A stretch of DNA of 64,000 nucleotides from JAFAFN01 sp963707555. Lineage in GTDB: Bacteria; Actinomycetota; Acidimicrobiia; Acidimicrobiales; Microtrichaceae. Shown in pieces: positions 27,930 through 37,435 of the stretch; position 1 is the first letter of the stretch, and each line of letters begins with the position of its first letter. The stretch is from positions 124,001 to 188,000 of the forward strand of contig CAVPQM010000009.1 in assembly GCA_963707555.1 (NCBI GenBank), given 5' to 3'. Under the pieces are notes generated by a model, which had not been told where the DNA came from, did not search any database, and was given only the letters and a program-made list of their open reading frames with translations. The position numbers and the translations under genes are program-made.

Positions 27930-28739
27930 TCACCCGGGCGACGGTACCGACTCCTCGGGGTCGACGGGCACCTGGTCCTGCTTGGCCCGGTTGCGGGCGA
28001 CCATTCGCAGCACCAGCGGATAGCCCGCTGCGGCGATCAGGGCGAAGATCCACCACTGCATCATGTAGGAGAAGTTCTGCGAGGAGTCGCTCGACACGAT
28101 CTCGATCGGTTGCGGCAGGGAGTCGGGCTGCGGCGGCTCCTGCCCGTCGAGCACGATCCACACCGGTTCCAGCTCGTACGGGAGTTGCGCCTCGAAGCGG
28201 TCCAGATCGACGCGGGCCATCGTGGTGAGCGTGCCGTCCGCGGCATCCTGGGACCCGAACGAGCCTCGTTCCTGGGTGAGCTGCAGGTTGCCGGTGACGA
28301 CGACGTCGCCCTCGGGCGGCTCCGCCCCCTCGAAGGGCGGCAATGCCTCGGCTGCGGGGTCGAAGGGGATCCAGCCACGGACGACCGCCACGGCGGTGCC
28401 GTCGGGCTGCACCAGCGGCGTCATGATCCACGCACCCGGCGCGCCACCCTGTGACCGGTTCAGGATCGCCACCTCGGCCGCGGCGTCGTAGGTGCCCTCG
28501 AGGATGACCCGGGTGTAGCGATCGGACTCGGCGACGTCGCCGGTCGAGTCGTCGATGTCCACCACGTCGTCGAGCGGGACCGCCTCGGCGCGGGCCTTCT
28601 CCTCGAGACGTTCGGTCTTGTCCTTCTCCTCGAGCCAGCGCGACCGCTGCCACAGCCCCAGGCCGATCAGGCTGCACACCAGCGCTGCGATCAGCACGTG
28701 CGAGAGGATCCAGATGGGCCGCCGCAGGAACGAGTACAT
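27930..28739 (-). CDS. SURF1-family membrane protein
   Basis: 269 aa. Two membrane helices flank a large extracytoplasmic domain, as in SURF1: residues 9-30 (ILSHVLIAALVCSLIGLGLW, followed by the family QxRW-type sequence QRSRW) and near the C-terminus (MMQWWIFALIAAAGYPLVL). Between them are EGTYD, VVRGWIPFD and YELEPVWIVLDG. SURF1 helps assemble heme a3 in cytochrome c oxidase. No cox genes are in the window. Confidence 0.88.
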   Translation of the reverse strand: MYSFLRRPIWILSHVLIAALVCSLIGLGLWQRSRWLEEKDKTERLEEKARAEAVPLDDVVDIDDSTGDVAESDRYTRVILEGTYDAAAEVAILNRSQGGAPGAWIMTPLVQPDGTAVAVVRGWIPFDPAAEALPPFEGAEPPEGDVVVTGNLQLTQERGSFGSQDAADGTLTTMARVDLDRFEAQLPYELEPVWIVLDGQEPPQPDSLPQPIEIVSSDSSQNFSYMMQWWIFALIAAAGYPLVLRMVARNRAKQDQVPVDPEESVPSPG

Positions 28740-28810
28740 CGGCCGCCGACACTACGCCCGGGCCGTGCCACGCTGGAAAGCGGCGCCCGGGTAGGCGCTC
28801 AGGCTCGCCG

Positions 28811-30233
28811 TCAGGCCGGGCAGCCCTCGAACTCGTCGTAGTCCTCGTCGAGCTCCTCGTCGTCCCCAGACCCGTCGCCGGTTCCGAACTCGAAGCCGTA
28901 CTCGTCCAGGTACGGGTTGATCAGGTCGGCCAGCTGCTGGTCCGAGTAGCCGCTGAGGTCGAGCGGTTCGATACCCAGCATGGTGGTGCCCATCCGATCG
29001 TCTCGATCATCTCGAGGCGATTCTGCGGACCGATCCTGGTGTCGAAGGTCGGCAGCGACTCGGTTCGACGGCCTCGATGCGGTCGATCGACTGCGTCGAC
29101 CTCGTCGTCGCTGAGCGACCGGATGGTCGCCGGGTCCAGTCCGATGAGGACGGCCCCGTCGTCCAGCATGACTGCTCGGCGATCTCGCGGCCGAACATCG
29201 CGGTCGGCGAGAGCGCCCGGCGGTCCGGTCGCTCGACACCGAGCGGCGACGCCGAGCGCAGCTCGGACAGCGCGATCACGGTGGAGGGGTCCGGGGCGAC
29301 GATCTCGATCGTGCTCTCCCAGGTCGAACAGCTCCACCGTGAGCGACATCGACCCCTGGTCCGACAGATGTACGCAGTCGCGGAACTGCTCCTCGATGTC
29401 GTCGGCGATCTCCAGGTGCACCCGTCGGATGAATCCGTCGGGGCCGACGAGCACCTCGACCGAGGACTCCGTGCGCGACCAGGCGTAGTCGTCGATGCGA
29501 TCCATGCGCGCCCTGTTCCTCGGCCGACGCCTCGGGACCTTCGTCCCCGAAGTCGCTCGGGCCGAAGATGCTGTCGCGGCCGACCACGCCGGCGAAGCGC
29601 CGCAGCGACTCCCCCTCCCGGTCCACCGGATCGAGCTCTCGTACCTCGTCGAGGTCGTCGAGCAGCTCGGTGGGGTCCGTCAACAGGCTCGAAGGGTCGC
29701 CGGCGAAGAGCGTGCCAAGGCCCTCGAGATCGTCGTCCGAGTCGATGGGCATCGCCGGGCTCTCGACCCAGTCCTTGCCGACGAGCTCGGTCTCCATCGC
29801 TGCACGCTGCGCGGCGAGCGCGGCGGCGATGTCCTCGTCACCGGGCACGTCGAAGGTGTCCAGCATCGACCTCGCGCTGCGGAACTCACGTCCGCCCACG
29901 ACGAGCGCCTCGCCGGTCGAGCTCCTCGCCGTCGACGACCATCGTCACGTTGTACCGGGCGTCCTCACCGACGAACTCCCCGTCGGCGGCGGTGTGCATC
30001 GACCAGTCGTCGGCCTCACCCGATGGATCCGGCATGTCCATCGTCCACTCGAAGCGGAACCGCCCGAAGTCCGGGGTCTCGTCGATCGCATCGGCGAGTG
30101 CCGCAGCGCCGTCGACGTCGTCGGTGACGACCTGTACGCCCTCGTCGCCGGTGCAGCCCGCCGCGAGCGCCAGCGCTGCCAGGGACCCGACGAACGTCGC
30201 GCTCCACCGTCGTCGAACTCGACCGTTCCGCAT
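28811..30233 (-). CDS. Putative lipoprotein, frame broken
   Basis: About 474 aa if restored. ATG at 30233 gives a basic start (MRNGRVRRRW), a hydrophobic stretch and the lipobox LALAAGC, so it is probably a lipid-anchored extracytoplasmic protein. The mature part has beta-rich stretches (FRFEWTMDMPDPSGE, ARYNVTMVVDG; later SSVEVLVGPDGFIRRVHLEI), loosely like LppX/LprG-type lipoproteins. An acidic tail ends at 28811 (EDYDEFEGCPA). Frame breaks occur near 29905, 29510, 29325, 29175, 29065 and 28995. No function is assigned. As a non-essential gene it could be truly decayed, but the breaks match those in essential genes elsewhere. Confidence 0.6.
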
Positions 30234-30367
30234 CCCCGCTGCCCTCTCCGCCGGGTGGGCCCGCCCCACCGCTGAGGTCGAGGGTACACACGGCACCGAA
30301 CGGCGCAACGATCCGACCGGCCCAGATCCTGGGCCGTCGACCTCGTGTCGCAGCGCCGCCGGGACGC

Positions 30368-30400
30368 GGAACGACCCGGCGATCGCCGCCGGGTCGTTCC
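30368..30400 (-). terminator. Perfect 14-bp stem hairpin after the beta-helix gene
   Basis: Arms 30368-30381 and 30387-30400 are perfectly complementary (GGAACGACCCGGCG), loop 5 nt. It lies just past the end of the minus-strand beta-helix gene. There is no strong T-run, which is usual in such GC-rich genomes. Confidence 0.75.
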
Positions 30401-30413
30401 TCACTCGAACCGC

Positions 30414-31727
30414 TCAGTGGCCCGATGGACCAACCGCTGCCTCAGACCCCGTCGCAGGGCCCCGTCGCGGCTGGTGTTCCACGGGGACTGCCTCGACGCC
30501 GGCGGTCACCGTGCTGGCGCCCGGAGCCCCGGCTCCGTCGGCCGAGCCCCACCAGTTGCAGCTCGCGACCAGGTCGTTCGGACGGGTCGCGCCGTTCCAA
30601 CGCACACCGATCTTCGGTGCGTCGACGACGCCGGCACCGCTCCACAGACCGCCATCGAACTGGTTGCCCGAGATCGTCGCCTCGACGGTCGTCGTGCCAC
30701 AGGCGCCGGCGACGAGGACCTGGATGCCCGAGCGGTTGTCCACGAACGTGTTGTCGACGAAGGAGTTCGACGCCGACGCGACGTTGGTGCCGTCGCACAC
30801 CTGGTGGAACACGCCCGAGCCGAACCCGGTGAAGGTGTTGCCCGACACCGTGTTGCCGCCGGAGGTCATCACGATGCCCGCGGGCGACCACGAGGGTGAG
30901 TCCCAGCCGGTCGCATCGAGGACGTTGTCCGACACTGTGATCGTGCCCGGGAAGGGCCCACCCAGGTACTCGTTGACCCAGATGGCCCGGTTGGTGACGT
31001 GGGTGATGACGTTGCCCGAGATGGTGCCCGACTCCACTGGATGTGCGGCGTCGAACTGCGTGACGTCGATCGGTGCACGGAAGTTGGCGAAGGAGTTGTC
31101 CGTCACCTCGTAGGTGCCCGACATCACCATGACCGCCGCGTCGGTCATGGTCGTGCACGTGGACCCGCAGTCCGAGACCCAGTCGCCGCCGTTGAAGACG
31201 TTGTTCGTCACCGACACCTGCGCCCCTCCGAACAGGGCGACGAGATGGTGCGTCGGCGCGGCGATCAGCGCAGCGTCGCCCTGAGGATCGATGGTGAAGC
31301 CGTCGACCGTGACGCTGTTCGCGCCGGACGCGACCGGGTGGGGTTCACCCGGGGTGCGGAAGCCCTTGACGATGCTCTCGGCCGACCGGCTGTCCGGATC
31401 GACCCCCGCGCTGCGCTGGGCGTTCGCACCCTCGAAGACGAGCGCCTTGGTCACCACGACGAGCTCGTCGTAGGTCCCCGCCGCGACGTGCACGGTCTCA
31501 CCCTCGAGCGCGTGCGACACCGCGTAGTTGATCGTCCGACACGGAGCGATCGACTCCGAGCAGTCCCCGGCATCGATGCCGAGTCCGGCGGACACGTATC
31601 GCCCGTCGTCCGGCGCCACCGTGGTGGTGGTCGTGGTCGTCGGTGGCACCGGCGTGCCGCACGCCGCCACCATCACTCCTGCGGCAGCGATCACGCCAGC
31701 CGCGAAGACGCCCTTCATCGGTCGCAT
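30414..31727 (-). CDS. Right-handed beta-helix lipoprotein (NosD/DUF1565 type)
   Basis: 437 aa. The signal sequence (VFAAGVIAAAGVMVAAC) ends in a lipobox Cys, followed by a Pro/Thr linker with seven Thr in a row. DUF1565-like residues come next (CRTINYAVSHALEGETVHVA then AGTYDELVV). Repeated beta-helix coils with Asn ladders follow (VTNNVF, VTDNSF, ISGNVI, VSDNVL, VSGNTF, VDNTFV, ISGNQF) and NWWGSADG near the end. It is a surface protein that may bind or cleave polysaccharide; no catalytic site is visible. A likely extra C near 30475 garbles the last ~20 residues; the alternative frame gives VPWNTSRDGA and a stop at 30401, beside the terminator. Confidence 0.8.
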   Translation of the reverse strand: MRPMKGVFAAGVIAAAGVMVAACGTPVPPTTTTTTTVAPDDGRYVSAGLGIDAGDCSESIAPCRTINYAVSHALEGETVHVAAGTYDELVVVTKALVFEGANAQRSAGVDPDSRSAESIVKGFRTPGEPHPVASGANSVTVDGFTIDPQGDAALIAAPTHHLVALFGGAQVSVTNNVFNGGDWVSDCGSTCTTMTDAAVMVMSGTYEVTDNSFANFRAPIDVTQFDAAHPVESGTISGNVITHVTNRAIWVNEYLGGPFPGTITVSDNVLDATGWDSPSWSPAGIVMTSGGNTVSGNTFTGFGSGVFHQVCDGTNVASASNSFVDNTFVDNRSGIQVLVAGACGTTTVEATISGNQFDGGLWSGAGVVDAPKIGVRWNGATRPNDLVASCNWWGSADGAGAPGASTVTAGVEAVPVEHQPRRGPATGSEAAVGPSGH

Positions 31728-31862
31728 CTCTGATCCCCCTCATTTCGCCGGGGCCCCATACCCCGAGACAGCTCGCACGGCTTAGCACCGTTCCGCGCCC
31801 GGACCACCACCTCGCGCCGAGAAGAATCTTCCGAGTCCGAGCACCCGAGCGACCGCTCGGCG

Positions 31863-31888
31863 ACCGCCCGGCGACCGCGCCGGGCGGT
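31863..31888 (-). terminator. 11-bp stem hairpin after the acyl-CoA synthetase gene
   Basis: Arms ACCGCCCGGCG (31863-31873) and CGCCGGGCGGT (31878-31888) with a 4-nt loop, 33 bp beyond the minus-strand stop at 31922. A T-run is absent. The rest of the 31728-31921 spacer shows nothing I can name. Confidence 0.6.
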
Positions 31889-31921
31889 GCTGGTCAGGTC
31901 TTGCTGGTCAGGCCGCGCTCG

Positions 31922-33544
31922 TCAGGCGGTGGGCAGGACGTGGTCGGCGAACTGGTCGCGCAGGTCCTTCTTCGAGAACTTGCCGACGCTCGTCTTGGGG
32001 ACCTCGTCGATGAACACGACGTCGTCGGGCAGCCACCACGACGCGACCCGACCGTCGAGGAACGCGATGATCGCAGCCTTGTCGAGGCTCTCTCCCGGCT
32101 TCACCACGACGCATGCCAGCGGACGCTCTGCCCACTTCGGGTGCGGCACCCCGATCACGGCGGCCTCGGCGACCTGCGGGTGGGCCATGATCTCGTTCTC
32201 GAGCTCGACCGACGAGATCCACTCCCCGCCCGACTTCACGACGTCCTTCGTGCGGTCGACGATCTGCACGTAGCCGTCGGGCGAGATGACCGCGACATCA
32301 CCCGTGCGCAACCACCCGTCAGCGGTGAAGGAGTCGGCGGAGCGCTCGTCGTCGTAGTAGCTCCCGGTGATCCACGGTCCGGCGGCCTGCAGCTCGCCCC
32401 GCGACGTGCCGTCCCACGGGAGCACCTCACCGGATTCCTGGTCCGCGATGCGCAGCTCGACGCCGAGCAGCGCGGGGCCCTGCGAGGCCCGCAGGTCCGC
32501 CAGGGCCTCGTCGGACTGGTCCTCGAGCCACGAGCGGGTGATCGCCACCGACGCGACCGGGCTGGTCTCGGTCATGCCCCACGCCTGCAGGATCGGCAGG
32601 CCGGTCTGCGCGCGGTACGCCTCGGACAGCGCCTTGGGCACCGCGGAGCCACCGCACGGGATGGTCCGCAGCGCCGAGGTGTCGCGCCCCTCGAGCTCGG
32701 GCAGCACACCCATCCAGATGGTCGGCACGCCCGCCGCGACGGTGACGCGCTCCTCGACGATCAGGTCGGCCAGCGCCGGCGGCGTCATGCGCGGACCGGG
32801 AAGGACCAGCGACGCACCGCTGGCGACGCCAGCGTGGGCCAGCCCCCAGGCGTTCGCGTGGAACATCGGGACGACCGGCATGACCGTGTCCCGCTCGCAG
32901 ACCCCCACCGAGTCGGCCTGCAGCACGCCGAGGGTGTGCAGGTAGGTGCTGCGATGCGTGTAGACGACGCCCTTCGGGTTGCCCGTGGTGCCCGAGGTGT
33001 AACACATCGACGCCGCCCGGTTCTCGTCGGTCACGACGAACTCGGCGGGCTCCGCTGCGGCGAGCAGCTCCTCGTAGTCGAGCAGCGTCACGCCGTCGGG
33101 GAGGTCCGTCGGCGCGCCGTCGTCCATCACGACGAAGTGCTTGACGGTCTCGAAGGTGGGGATCAGCGGTGCGAGCAACCCGAGCAACGACCGGTCGACG
33201 AAGATGACCTCGTCCTCGGCGTGGTTGACGATGTAGGTGACCTGCTCGGGGAAGAGCCGGATGTTCAGCGTGTGCAGCACCCGGCCGCTGCACGGTGCGG
33301 CGAAGTACAGCTCGAGGTGTCGAGCGGTGTTCCAGGCGAACGTCGCGACCCGTCCGTCCGGCGAGATGCCGAGCTGGTCGAGCACGCCCCCCAGGCGACG
33401 GGTGCGGGCGGCCCACTCACCGTAGGTCGTGCGCTCGACCCCGGTCGCGGTGCCGGTGACGATCTCCTTGCCGGCCGTGTAGCGCTCGGCGCGCTCGAAG
33501 AAGTGCGTCAGCGTGAGCGGACGGTCCTGCATGGTGCCCTGCAT
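31922..33544 (-). CDS. Acyl-CoA synthetase (AMP-binding, fatty-acid-CoA ligase type)
   Basis: 540 aa. Activates a carboxylic acid through an acyl-adenylate to its CoA thioester. Motifs are the phosphate-binding loop CYTSGTTGNPKGVVYTH, the adenine motif QAWGMTETSP, the GWLRTGDV hinge region, DRTKDVVKSGGEWIS, and the C-terminal catalytic Lys in PKTSVGKFSKK. Length and the opening (LTLTHFFERAERYTAGKEIV) fit medium/long-chain fatty acyl-CoA ligases. The nearby enoyl-CoA hydratase (35.3-36.1 kb) may act in the same beta-oxidation pathway. The start may be Met1 or Met5. Confidence 0.9.
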   Translation of the reverse strand: MQGTMQDRPLTLTHFFERAERYTAGKEIVTGTATGVERTTYGEWAARTRRLGGVLDQLGISPDGRVATFAWNTARHLELYFAAPCSGRVLHTLNIRLFPEQVTYIVNHAEDEVIFVDRSLLGLLAPLIPTFETVKHFVVMDDGAPTDLPDGVTLLDYEELLAAAEPAEFVVTDENRAASMCYTSGTTGNPKGVVYTHRSTYLHTLGVLQADSVGVCERDTVMPVVPMFHANAWGLAHAGVASGASLVLPGPRMTPPALADLIVEERVTVAAGVPTIWMGVLPELEGRDTSALRTIPCGGSAVPKALSEAYRAQTGLPILQAWGMTETSPVASVAITRSWLEDQSDEALADLRASQGPALLGVELRIADQESGEVLPWDGTSRGELQAAGPWITGSYYDDERSADSFTADGWLRTGDVAVISPDGYVQIVDRTKDVVKSGGEWISSVELENEIMAHPQVAEAAVIGVPHPKWAERPLACVVVKPGESLDKAAIIAFLDGRVASWWLPDDVVFIDEVPKTSVGKFSKKDLRDQFADHVLPTA

Positions 33545-33695
33545 CGGTTCCCCCTGGAATCGTGAACGGTCCGTCGTGAGCGGTCCCGTCGCTGAGGTGC
33601 CTCGGTCGGCGACCTGTAGCGTGTCCGGAGCCTACGCGGACCGACGGCGGCGCCGCGGACGTGCCGGACGGCCCGGCGGACGACAACGGAGCCTG

Positions 33696-34382
33696 ATGAC
33701 CGACCTCCCGATCGAGACCCCCACCGCACGCCCTCGTTGGGTGCTGCCGGCGGTCGGAGCCTGCATCGTCGTGCTGATCGCGGCGAACAACATCGGCAAC
33801 GTGGTGTGGGCCTCGTGGCTCGAGGACAACCCGCTCGGCCTGATCGCGCTGAACTCGTCGAACAAGTACCTGCTGGGCACCTCGGTCAGCACCGAGCTGG
33901 TCCCGTTCTTCGTGATCGCGCTGACCCGGCTCATGCTGCCGGATCCGCTGTTCTGGTGGCTCGGCCACTCCTACCGCGACAAGGCGCTGAACTGGGCCCG
34001 CCAGATCTTCCCGGGCATGGACCCGATCTTCGACCAGTTCGAGGGTGACCGCACCGGTTTCAAGAAGCTGCTGCACGTGTTGATCGTCGTCATGCCGAAC
34101 AACCCGGTGTGCCTGCTCGCCGGTGTCGCCGCCATCCCGTTCCGGCGCTTCATCGTGTTGAGCCTGGTCGGGACGATCGGCCGCATCGCGATCATGCGGG
34201 GCATCGGGATGGTCTTCGAGGACCAGATCGAGGACGTGCTCGACTTCGTCGCGAAGTACCAGGTCTGGCTCACCCGCGGCTCGATCATCGCGGTGATCGG
34301 CTACGTGGTGTGGCAGTTCGTCGGCAAGCGCGGGCTCATCGGCGGTGTCGAGACCCTCGACGAGGACCTCGGCGACGACTGA
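33696..34382 (+). CDS. VTT/DedA-like integral membrane protein
   Basis: 228 aa on the plus strand, start ATG 33696 with a GGAG site 8 bp upstream. Hydrophobic segments are at about 15-40, 65-90, 125-150, 155-180 and 205-222. The central stretch with IPFRRFIVLSLVGTIGRIAI, an Arg followed by a Gly-rich helix, resembles the core of VTT (SNARE-associated/DedA) scramblase-like proteins, but the similarity is modest. It is divergent from the acyl-CoA synthetase, with a 151-bp shared promoter region in which I see no clear operator. Confidence 0.6.
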   Translation: MTDLPIETPTARPRWVLPAVGACIVVLIAANNIGNVVWASWLEDNPLGLIALNSSNKYLLGTSVSTELVPFFVIALTRLMLPDPLFWWLGHSYRDKALNWARQIFPGMDPIFDQFEGDRTGFKKLLHVLIVVMPNNPVCLLAGVAAIPFRRFIVLSLVGTIGRIAIMRGIGMVFEDQIEDVLDFVAKYQVWLTRGSIIAVIGYVVWQFVGKRGLIGGVETLDEDLGDD

Positions 34383-34410
34383 GCGGTCGCCGCGGTGACC
34401 GGGCCGGGGT

Positions 34411-35199
34411 TCAGATGCCGAGCAGGCGGTCGAGCCCGACGGTCACGCCGGGCCGGTCGCCGACCTGCTTCACGGCGAGCACCACGCCGGGCATGAAGCT
34501 GGTGCGATCGATCGAGTCGTGGCGGATCGACAACGACTGACCGGTGGTACCGAGCAGCACTTCTTGGTGGGCCACCAGACCACGCAGACGCACCGAGTGC
34601 ACCCGGATGCCCCCAGGTCCCTCGCCGCCCCGGGCGCCCTCGATCACCTCGTGCTCGGTCGGGTCCTCGGTCCACTCCGAGGATGCCTCGGCCATCTTCT
34701 GCACCGTGAGCATGGCGGTCCCCGACGGTGCGTCGACCTTGGCGTCGTGGTGCAGCTCGATGATCTCGGCCGACTCGAAGTAGGGCGCCGCCAGCTCGGC
34801 GAAGTGCATCATCAGCACCGCACCGATCGCGAAGTTCGGGGCGATCACGCAGTTCGACCGGGTGAACTCCGCCGAGAACGTCGCCAGGTCCTCGTCGGAG
34901 AAGCCGGTCGTGCCGACCACGGCGTGCACGCCGTGGGCCGCCAGCCATGCCAGGTTCGCGACCGACGCACTCCGCTGCGAGAAGTCGACGACGACCTGCG
35001 CGCCGGTGCGTTCGAACGCGCTCGGTTCACCGGAGATGCGCAGCTCGGAGTCGACCCCGGTGACCGTGCGCAGGTCGATGCCCCGGTAGCTCGGGTCGAC
35101 CGCAGCGACGAGCTCCAGATCGGGATCCTCCGTGACCGCCTGACAGACGGTCGATCCCATCTTGCCGCCTGCTCCGAAGACTCCGACCTTGATCGCCAT
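34411..35199 (-). CDS. dapB: 4-hydroxy-tetrahydrodipicolinate reductase
   Basis: Second step of the diaminopimelate branch after DapA. The 262-aa product begins with the NAD(P)-binding motif VGVFGAGGKMGSTV, then VVDFSQRSA, VVGTTGFSDEDL, APNFAIGAVLM, and the catalytic motif IIELHHDAKVDAPSGTA with His and Lys. It is convergent with the plus-strand VTT gene, leaving 28 bp. M16 peptidase-dapB linkage is common in Actinobacteria; here serB and a hydratase lie between. Confidence 0.96.
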   Translation of the reverse strand: MAIKVGVFGAGGKMGSTVCQAVTEDPDLELVAAVDPSYRGIDLRTVTGVDSELRISGEPSAFERTGAQVVVDFSQRSASVANLAWLAAHGVHAVVGTTGFSDEDLATFSAEFTRSNCVIAPNFAIGAVLMMHFAELAAPYFESAEIIELHHDAKVDAPSGTAMLTVQKMAEASSEWTEDPTEHEVIEGARGGEGPGGIRVHSVRLRGLVAHQEVLLGTTGQSLSIRHDSIDRTSFMPGVVLAVKQVGDRPGVTVGLDRLLGI

Positions 35200-35254
35200 G
35201 GCACCGAAGTGTACGACGGCGTCGGGCCGGGCCCGTCAGCCGGACGCCCGCCGC

Positions 35255-36097
35255 TCAGCCACCCTCGAACAGGTCGCGCCGCGGCTCGTCGAGGTACACC
35301 GGCTCGCGGCCCTGGTCGAACGCACGGATCGCCTCGGGCAGGTTGTCGGTGAACCCTGCCATCAGCTGGTTGCGGTCCTCGAACTCGATCGCGGCGTGCA
35401 GGCTCGAGATCTCCTGTTCCACCCACAGCGACTGCTTCGTCGCCTCGAGGCCGTGGTGGGAGTACTTCGCCATCGACGCCGCCATCGACAACGCCTCGTC
35501 GAGCAGCGCCTCGTCGTCGACGACGCGCGAGACCAGGCCCATCCGCAGCGCCTCGGCGGCATCGATGCGACGACCGGTGAGCAGCAGGTCGTTCGAGTTC
35601 GCCGAGCCGATCAGCCGCGGGAGGATCCACCCCGCACCCATCTCGGCCGACGTCAACCCGTTGACGATGCCGGTCGCGTTGAACTCCGCCGAGGACCCCG
35701 CGATGCGCAGATCCGCCCCGAGGGCAAGGCACATGCCGCCGCCGAAGGCCGGACCGTTCACCGCGGCGATCACCGGCTGCGGGATCGCCCGCAGCCGGCG
35801 GGTCAGCTGGGAGTAGATGCCCATCGAACGGCTCGCGATGCGGTGCACCGACAGCCCGTCGATGTTCGGGATGATCCCGTAGTCCTTCAGGTCGAGCCCC
35901 GAGCAGAAGCCACGACCGCGGCCCGTCAGCACGACGATGCGCGCCTGGTTGTCGTCGCCCACCGCGGCCAGCGCCGCATCGAGCTCGACGGCCAGGTCGA
36001 TCGACAGGGCGTTGAGGCGGTCGGGCCGGTTCAACCGCACGATCCGCACGGCGGTGTCCACCGTCTCGATCTCGACCAGCCCGGTGCTGTCAGCCAT
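35255..36097 (-). CDS. Enoyl-CoA hydratase/isomerase (crotonase family)
   Basis: 280 aa. Crotonase features are RPDRLNALS, the first oxyanion-hole segment GRGFCSGLDLKDYG, and the second AVNGPAFGGGMCLALGADLR. A Glu in LTSAEMGAGWILPRLIG is at the place of the usual catalytic acid, and TGRRIDAAEAL and GLVSRVVDDE follow. It probably hydrates trans-2-enoyl-CoA, though crotonase specificity cannot be read from sequence. It is divergent from serB with a 56-bp gap. Confidence 0.88.
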   Translation of the reverse strand: MADSTGLVEIETVDTAVRIVRLNRPDRLNALSIDLAVELDAALAAVGDDNQARIVVLTGRGRGFCSGLDLKDYGIIPNIDGLSVHRIASRSMGIYSQLTRRLRAIPQPVIAAVNGPAFGGGMCLALGADLRIAGSSAEFNATGIVNGLTSAEMGAGWILPRLIGSANSNDLLLTGRRIDAAEALRMGLVSRVVDDEALLDEALSMAASMAKYSHHGLEATKQSLWVEQEISSLHAAIEFEDRNQLMAGFTDNLPEAIRAFDQGREPVYLDEPRRDLFEGG

Positions 36098-36153
36098 GCT
36101 CTTCCCCCTTGCGATGTCGGGACCACCCGCTCGCGGGCCGTACCGTACCCCTC

Positions 36154-37371
36154 ATGAGCAGTGACCCCGACCTGCCCGACGGGACCCTCCTGGTCCGAGT
36201 GTCCGGCGCCGACCGGCCCGGCATCACCATCGACCTGATGCACGTCCTCGCCGCCCACGGGGTCGAGGTGCAGGACGTCGAGCAGGTGCTGCTGCGTGGC
36301 CACCTCACCCTGGCCGCGGTCATCGACGCACCCGCGGCGTCCGCCGACCGTGCACGCCTCGAGGCCGACCTGGCCGACTTCGCGGTCGGCCACGATCTAC
36401 AGGTCTCGCTCGACCCGGTGCCTGCGGTGAGCACCGACAAGGGCAACGTCGAGGCCGTCACGGTGCTCGGCCACGAGCTCGAGACCGCCCTCTCCCCCGC
36501 CGAGATCGGCGCGGTCGCAGCCGGCATCGCCGCCTCGGGCGGCAACATCGACCGGATCATCCGGCTCGCCCGCTACCCGGTGTACGCCTACGAGTTCAGG
36601 GTCACCGGAGCGGAACCCATCGCGCTGCACCGCCTGCTCGGCGAGGCCGCCGCGGCGCACCGCCTCGACGTCGCCATCCAACCCGAGGGGATCGAGCGAC
36701 GGGCCAAGCGGCTGGTCGTGCTCGACGTCGACTCCACCCTGATCCAGGACGAGGTCATCGAGCTGCTCGCGGCGGAAGCCGGCTGCCTCGACGCCGTCCG
36801 GGGGCTCACCGACCGAGCGATGGCCGGCGAGCTCGACTTCGAGGCCGCCCTGCGTGAACGTGTCGCGCTGCTCGAGGGGCTCGATCTGGCCGCCGTCGGT
36901 CGCGCCCGCGCCGCGATGCGCCTCACACCCGGCGCCAGGACGTTCGTGCGCACGCTCAAGCGGCTCGGCTACAGCGTCGGGATCGTGTCGGGTGGTTTCA
37001 CGCACTTCACCGACGGTCTGGCCGCCGAGCTCGAGCTCGACCACGCCGAGGCGAACCACCTCGAGATCATCGACGGACGCCTGACCGGGCGGGTGCTCGG
37101 ACGGGTCGTCGACCGGGCCCGCAAGGCCGAGCTCATGCTCGCCTTCGCCCGCGACGAGGGCGTGCCGGTCTCGCAGACCGTGGCGGTCGGTGACGGCGCC
37201 AACGACCTCGACATGCTCGCAGCGGCAGGACTCGGCATCGCGTTCAACGCGAAGCCGCTGGTCCAGGAGGCCGCCGACACGACGGTCAACGTCCCGTACC
37301 TGGACGCCATCCTGTTCGTGTTGGGCGTGACCCGCGACGAGGTCGAACGCGCCGACACCCTCGACGGCTGA
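36154..37371 (+). CDS. serB: Phosphoserine phosphatase with two N-terminal ACT domains
   Basis: Last step of serine synthesis. 405 aa from ATG 36154. Two ACT-like domains (about 5-80 and 100-175; VRVSGADRPGITIDLMHVLA and SGGNIDRIIRLARYPVYAYE) are likely serine sensors, as in mycobacterial SerB2. The HAD phosphatase domain follows: VVLDVDSTLIQDEVIELLA (nucleophile Asp), GIVSGGFTHFTDGLA, and VAVGDGANDLDMLAAAGLGI. Its stop lies in the first copy of a 17-bp tandem repeat. It is one of only four plus-strand genes. Confidence 0.95.
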   Translation: MSSDPDLPDGTLLVRVSGADRPGITIDLMHVLAAHGVEVQDVEQVLLRGHLTLAAVIDAPAASADRARLEADLADFAVGHDLQVSLDPVPAVSTDKGNVEAVTVLGHELETALSPAEIGAVAAGIAASGGNIDRIIRLARYPVYAYEFRVTGAEPIALHRLLGEAAAAHRLDVAIQPEGIERRAKRLVVLDVDSTLIQDEVIELLAAEAGCLDAVRGLTDRAMAGELDFEAALRERVALLEGLDLAAVGRARAAMRLTPGARTFVRTLKRLGYSVGIVSGGFTHFTDGLAAELELDHAEANHLEIIDGRLTGRVLGRVVDRARKAELMLAFARDEGVPVSQTVAVGDGANDLDMLAAAGLGIAFNAKPLVQEAADTTVNVPYLDAILFVLGVTRDEVERADTLDG

Positions 37372-37420
37372 ACTCACTCGACGGCTGAACTCACTCGACG
37401 GCTGAACTCACTCGAGGGCT
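37360..37420. repeat. 17-bp tandem repeat across the serB stop codon
   Basis: Three perfect copies of CTCGACGGCTGAACTCA (37360-37376, 37377-37393, 37394-37410) and a partial fourth. Each copy contains a TGA; the first serves as the serB stop. It fills the gap between convergent serB and the M16 peptidase gene. Confidence 0.9.
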
Positions 37421-37435
37421 GGGCCCGCGGGCGTC

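Noticed and set aside
31643..33565. Long plus-strand open frame opposite the acyl-CoA synthetase
   Set aside because: The minus-strand gene has complete AMP-binding motifs and the plus-strand product has none.
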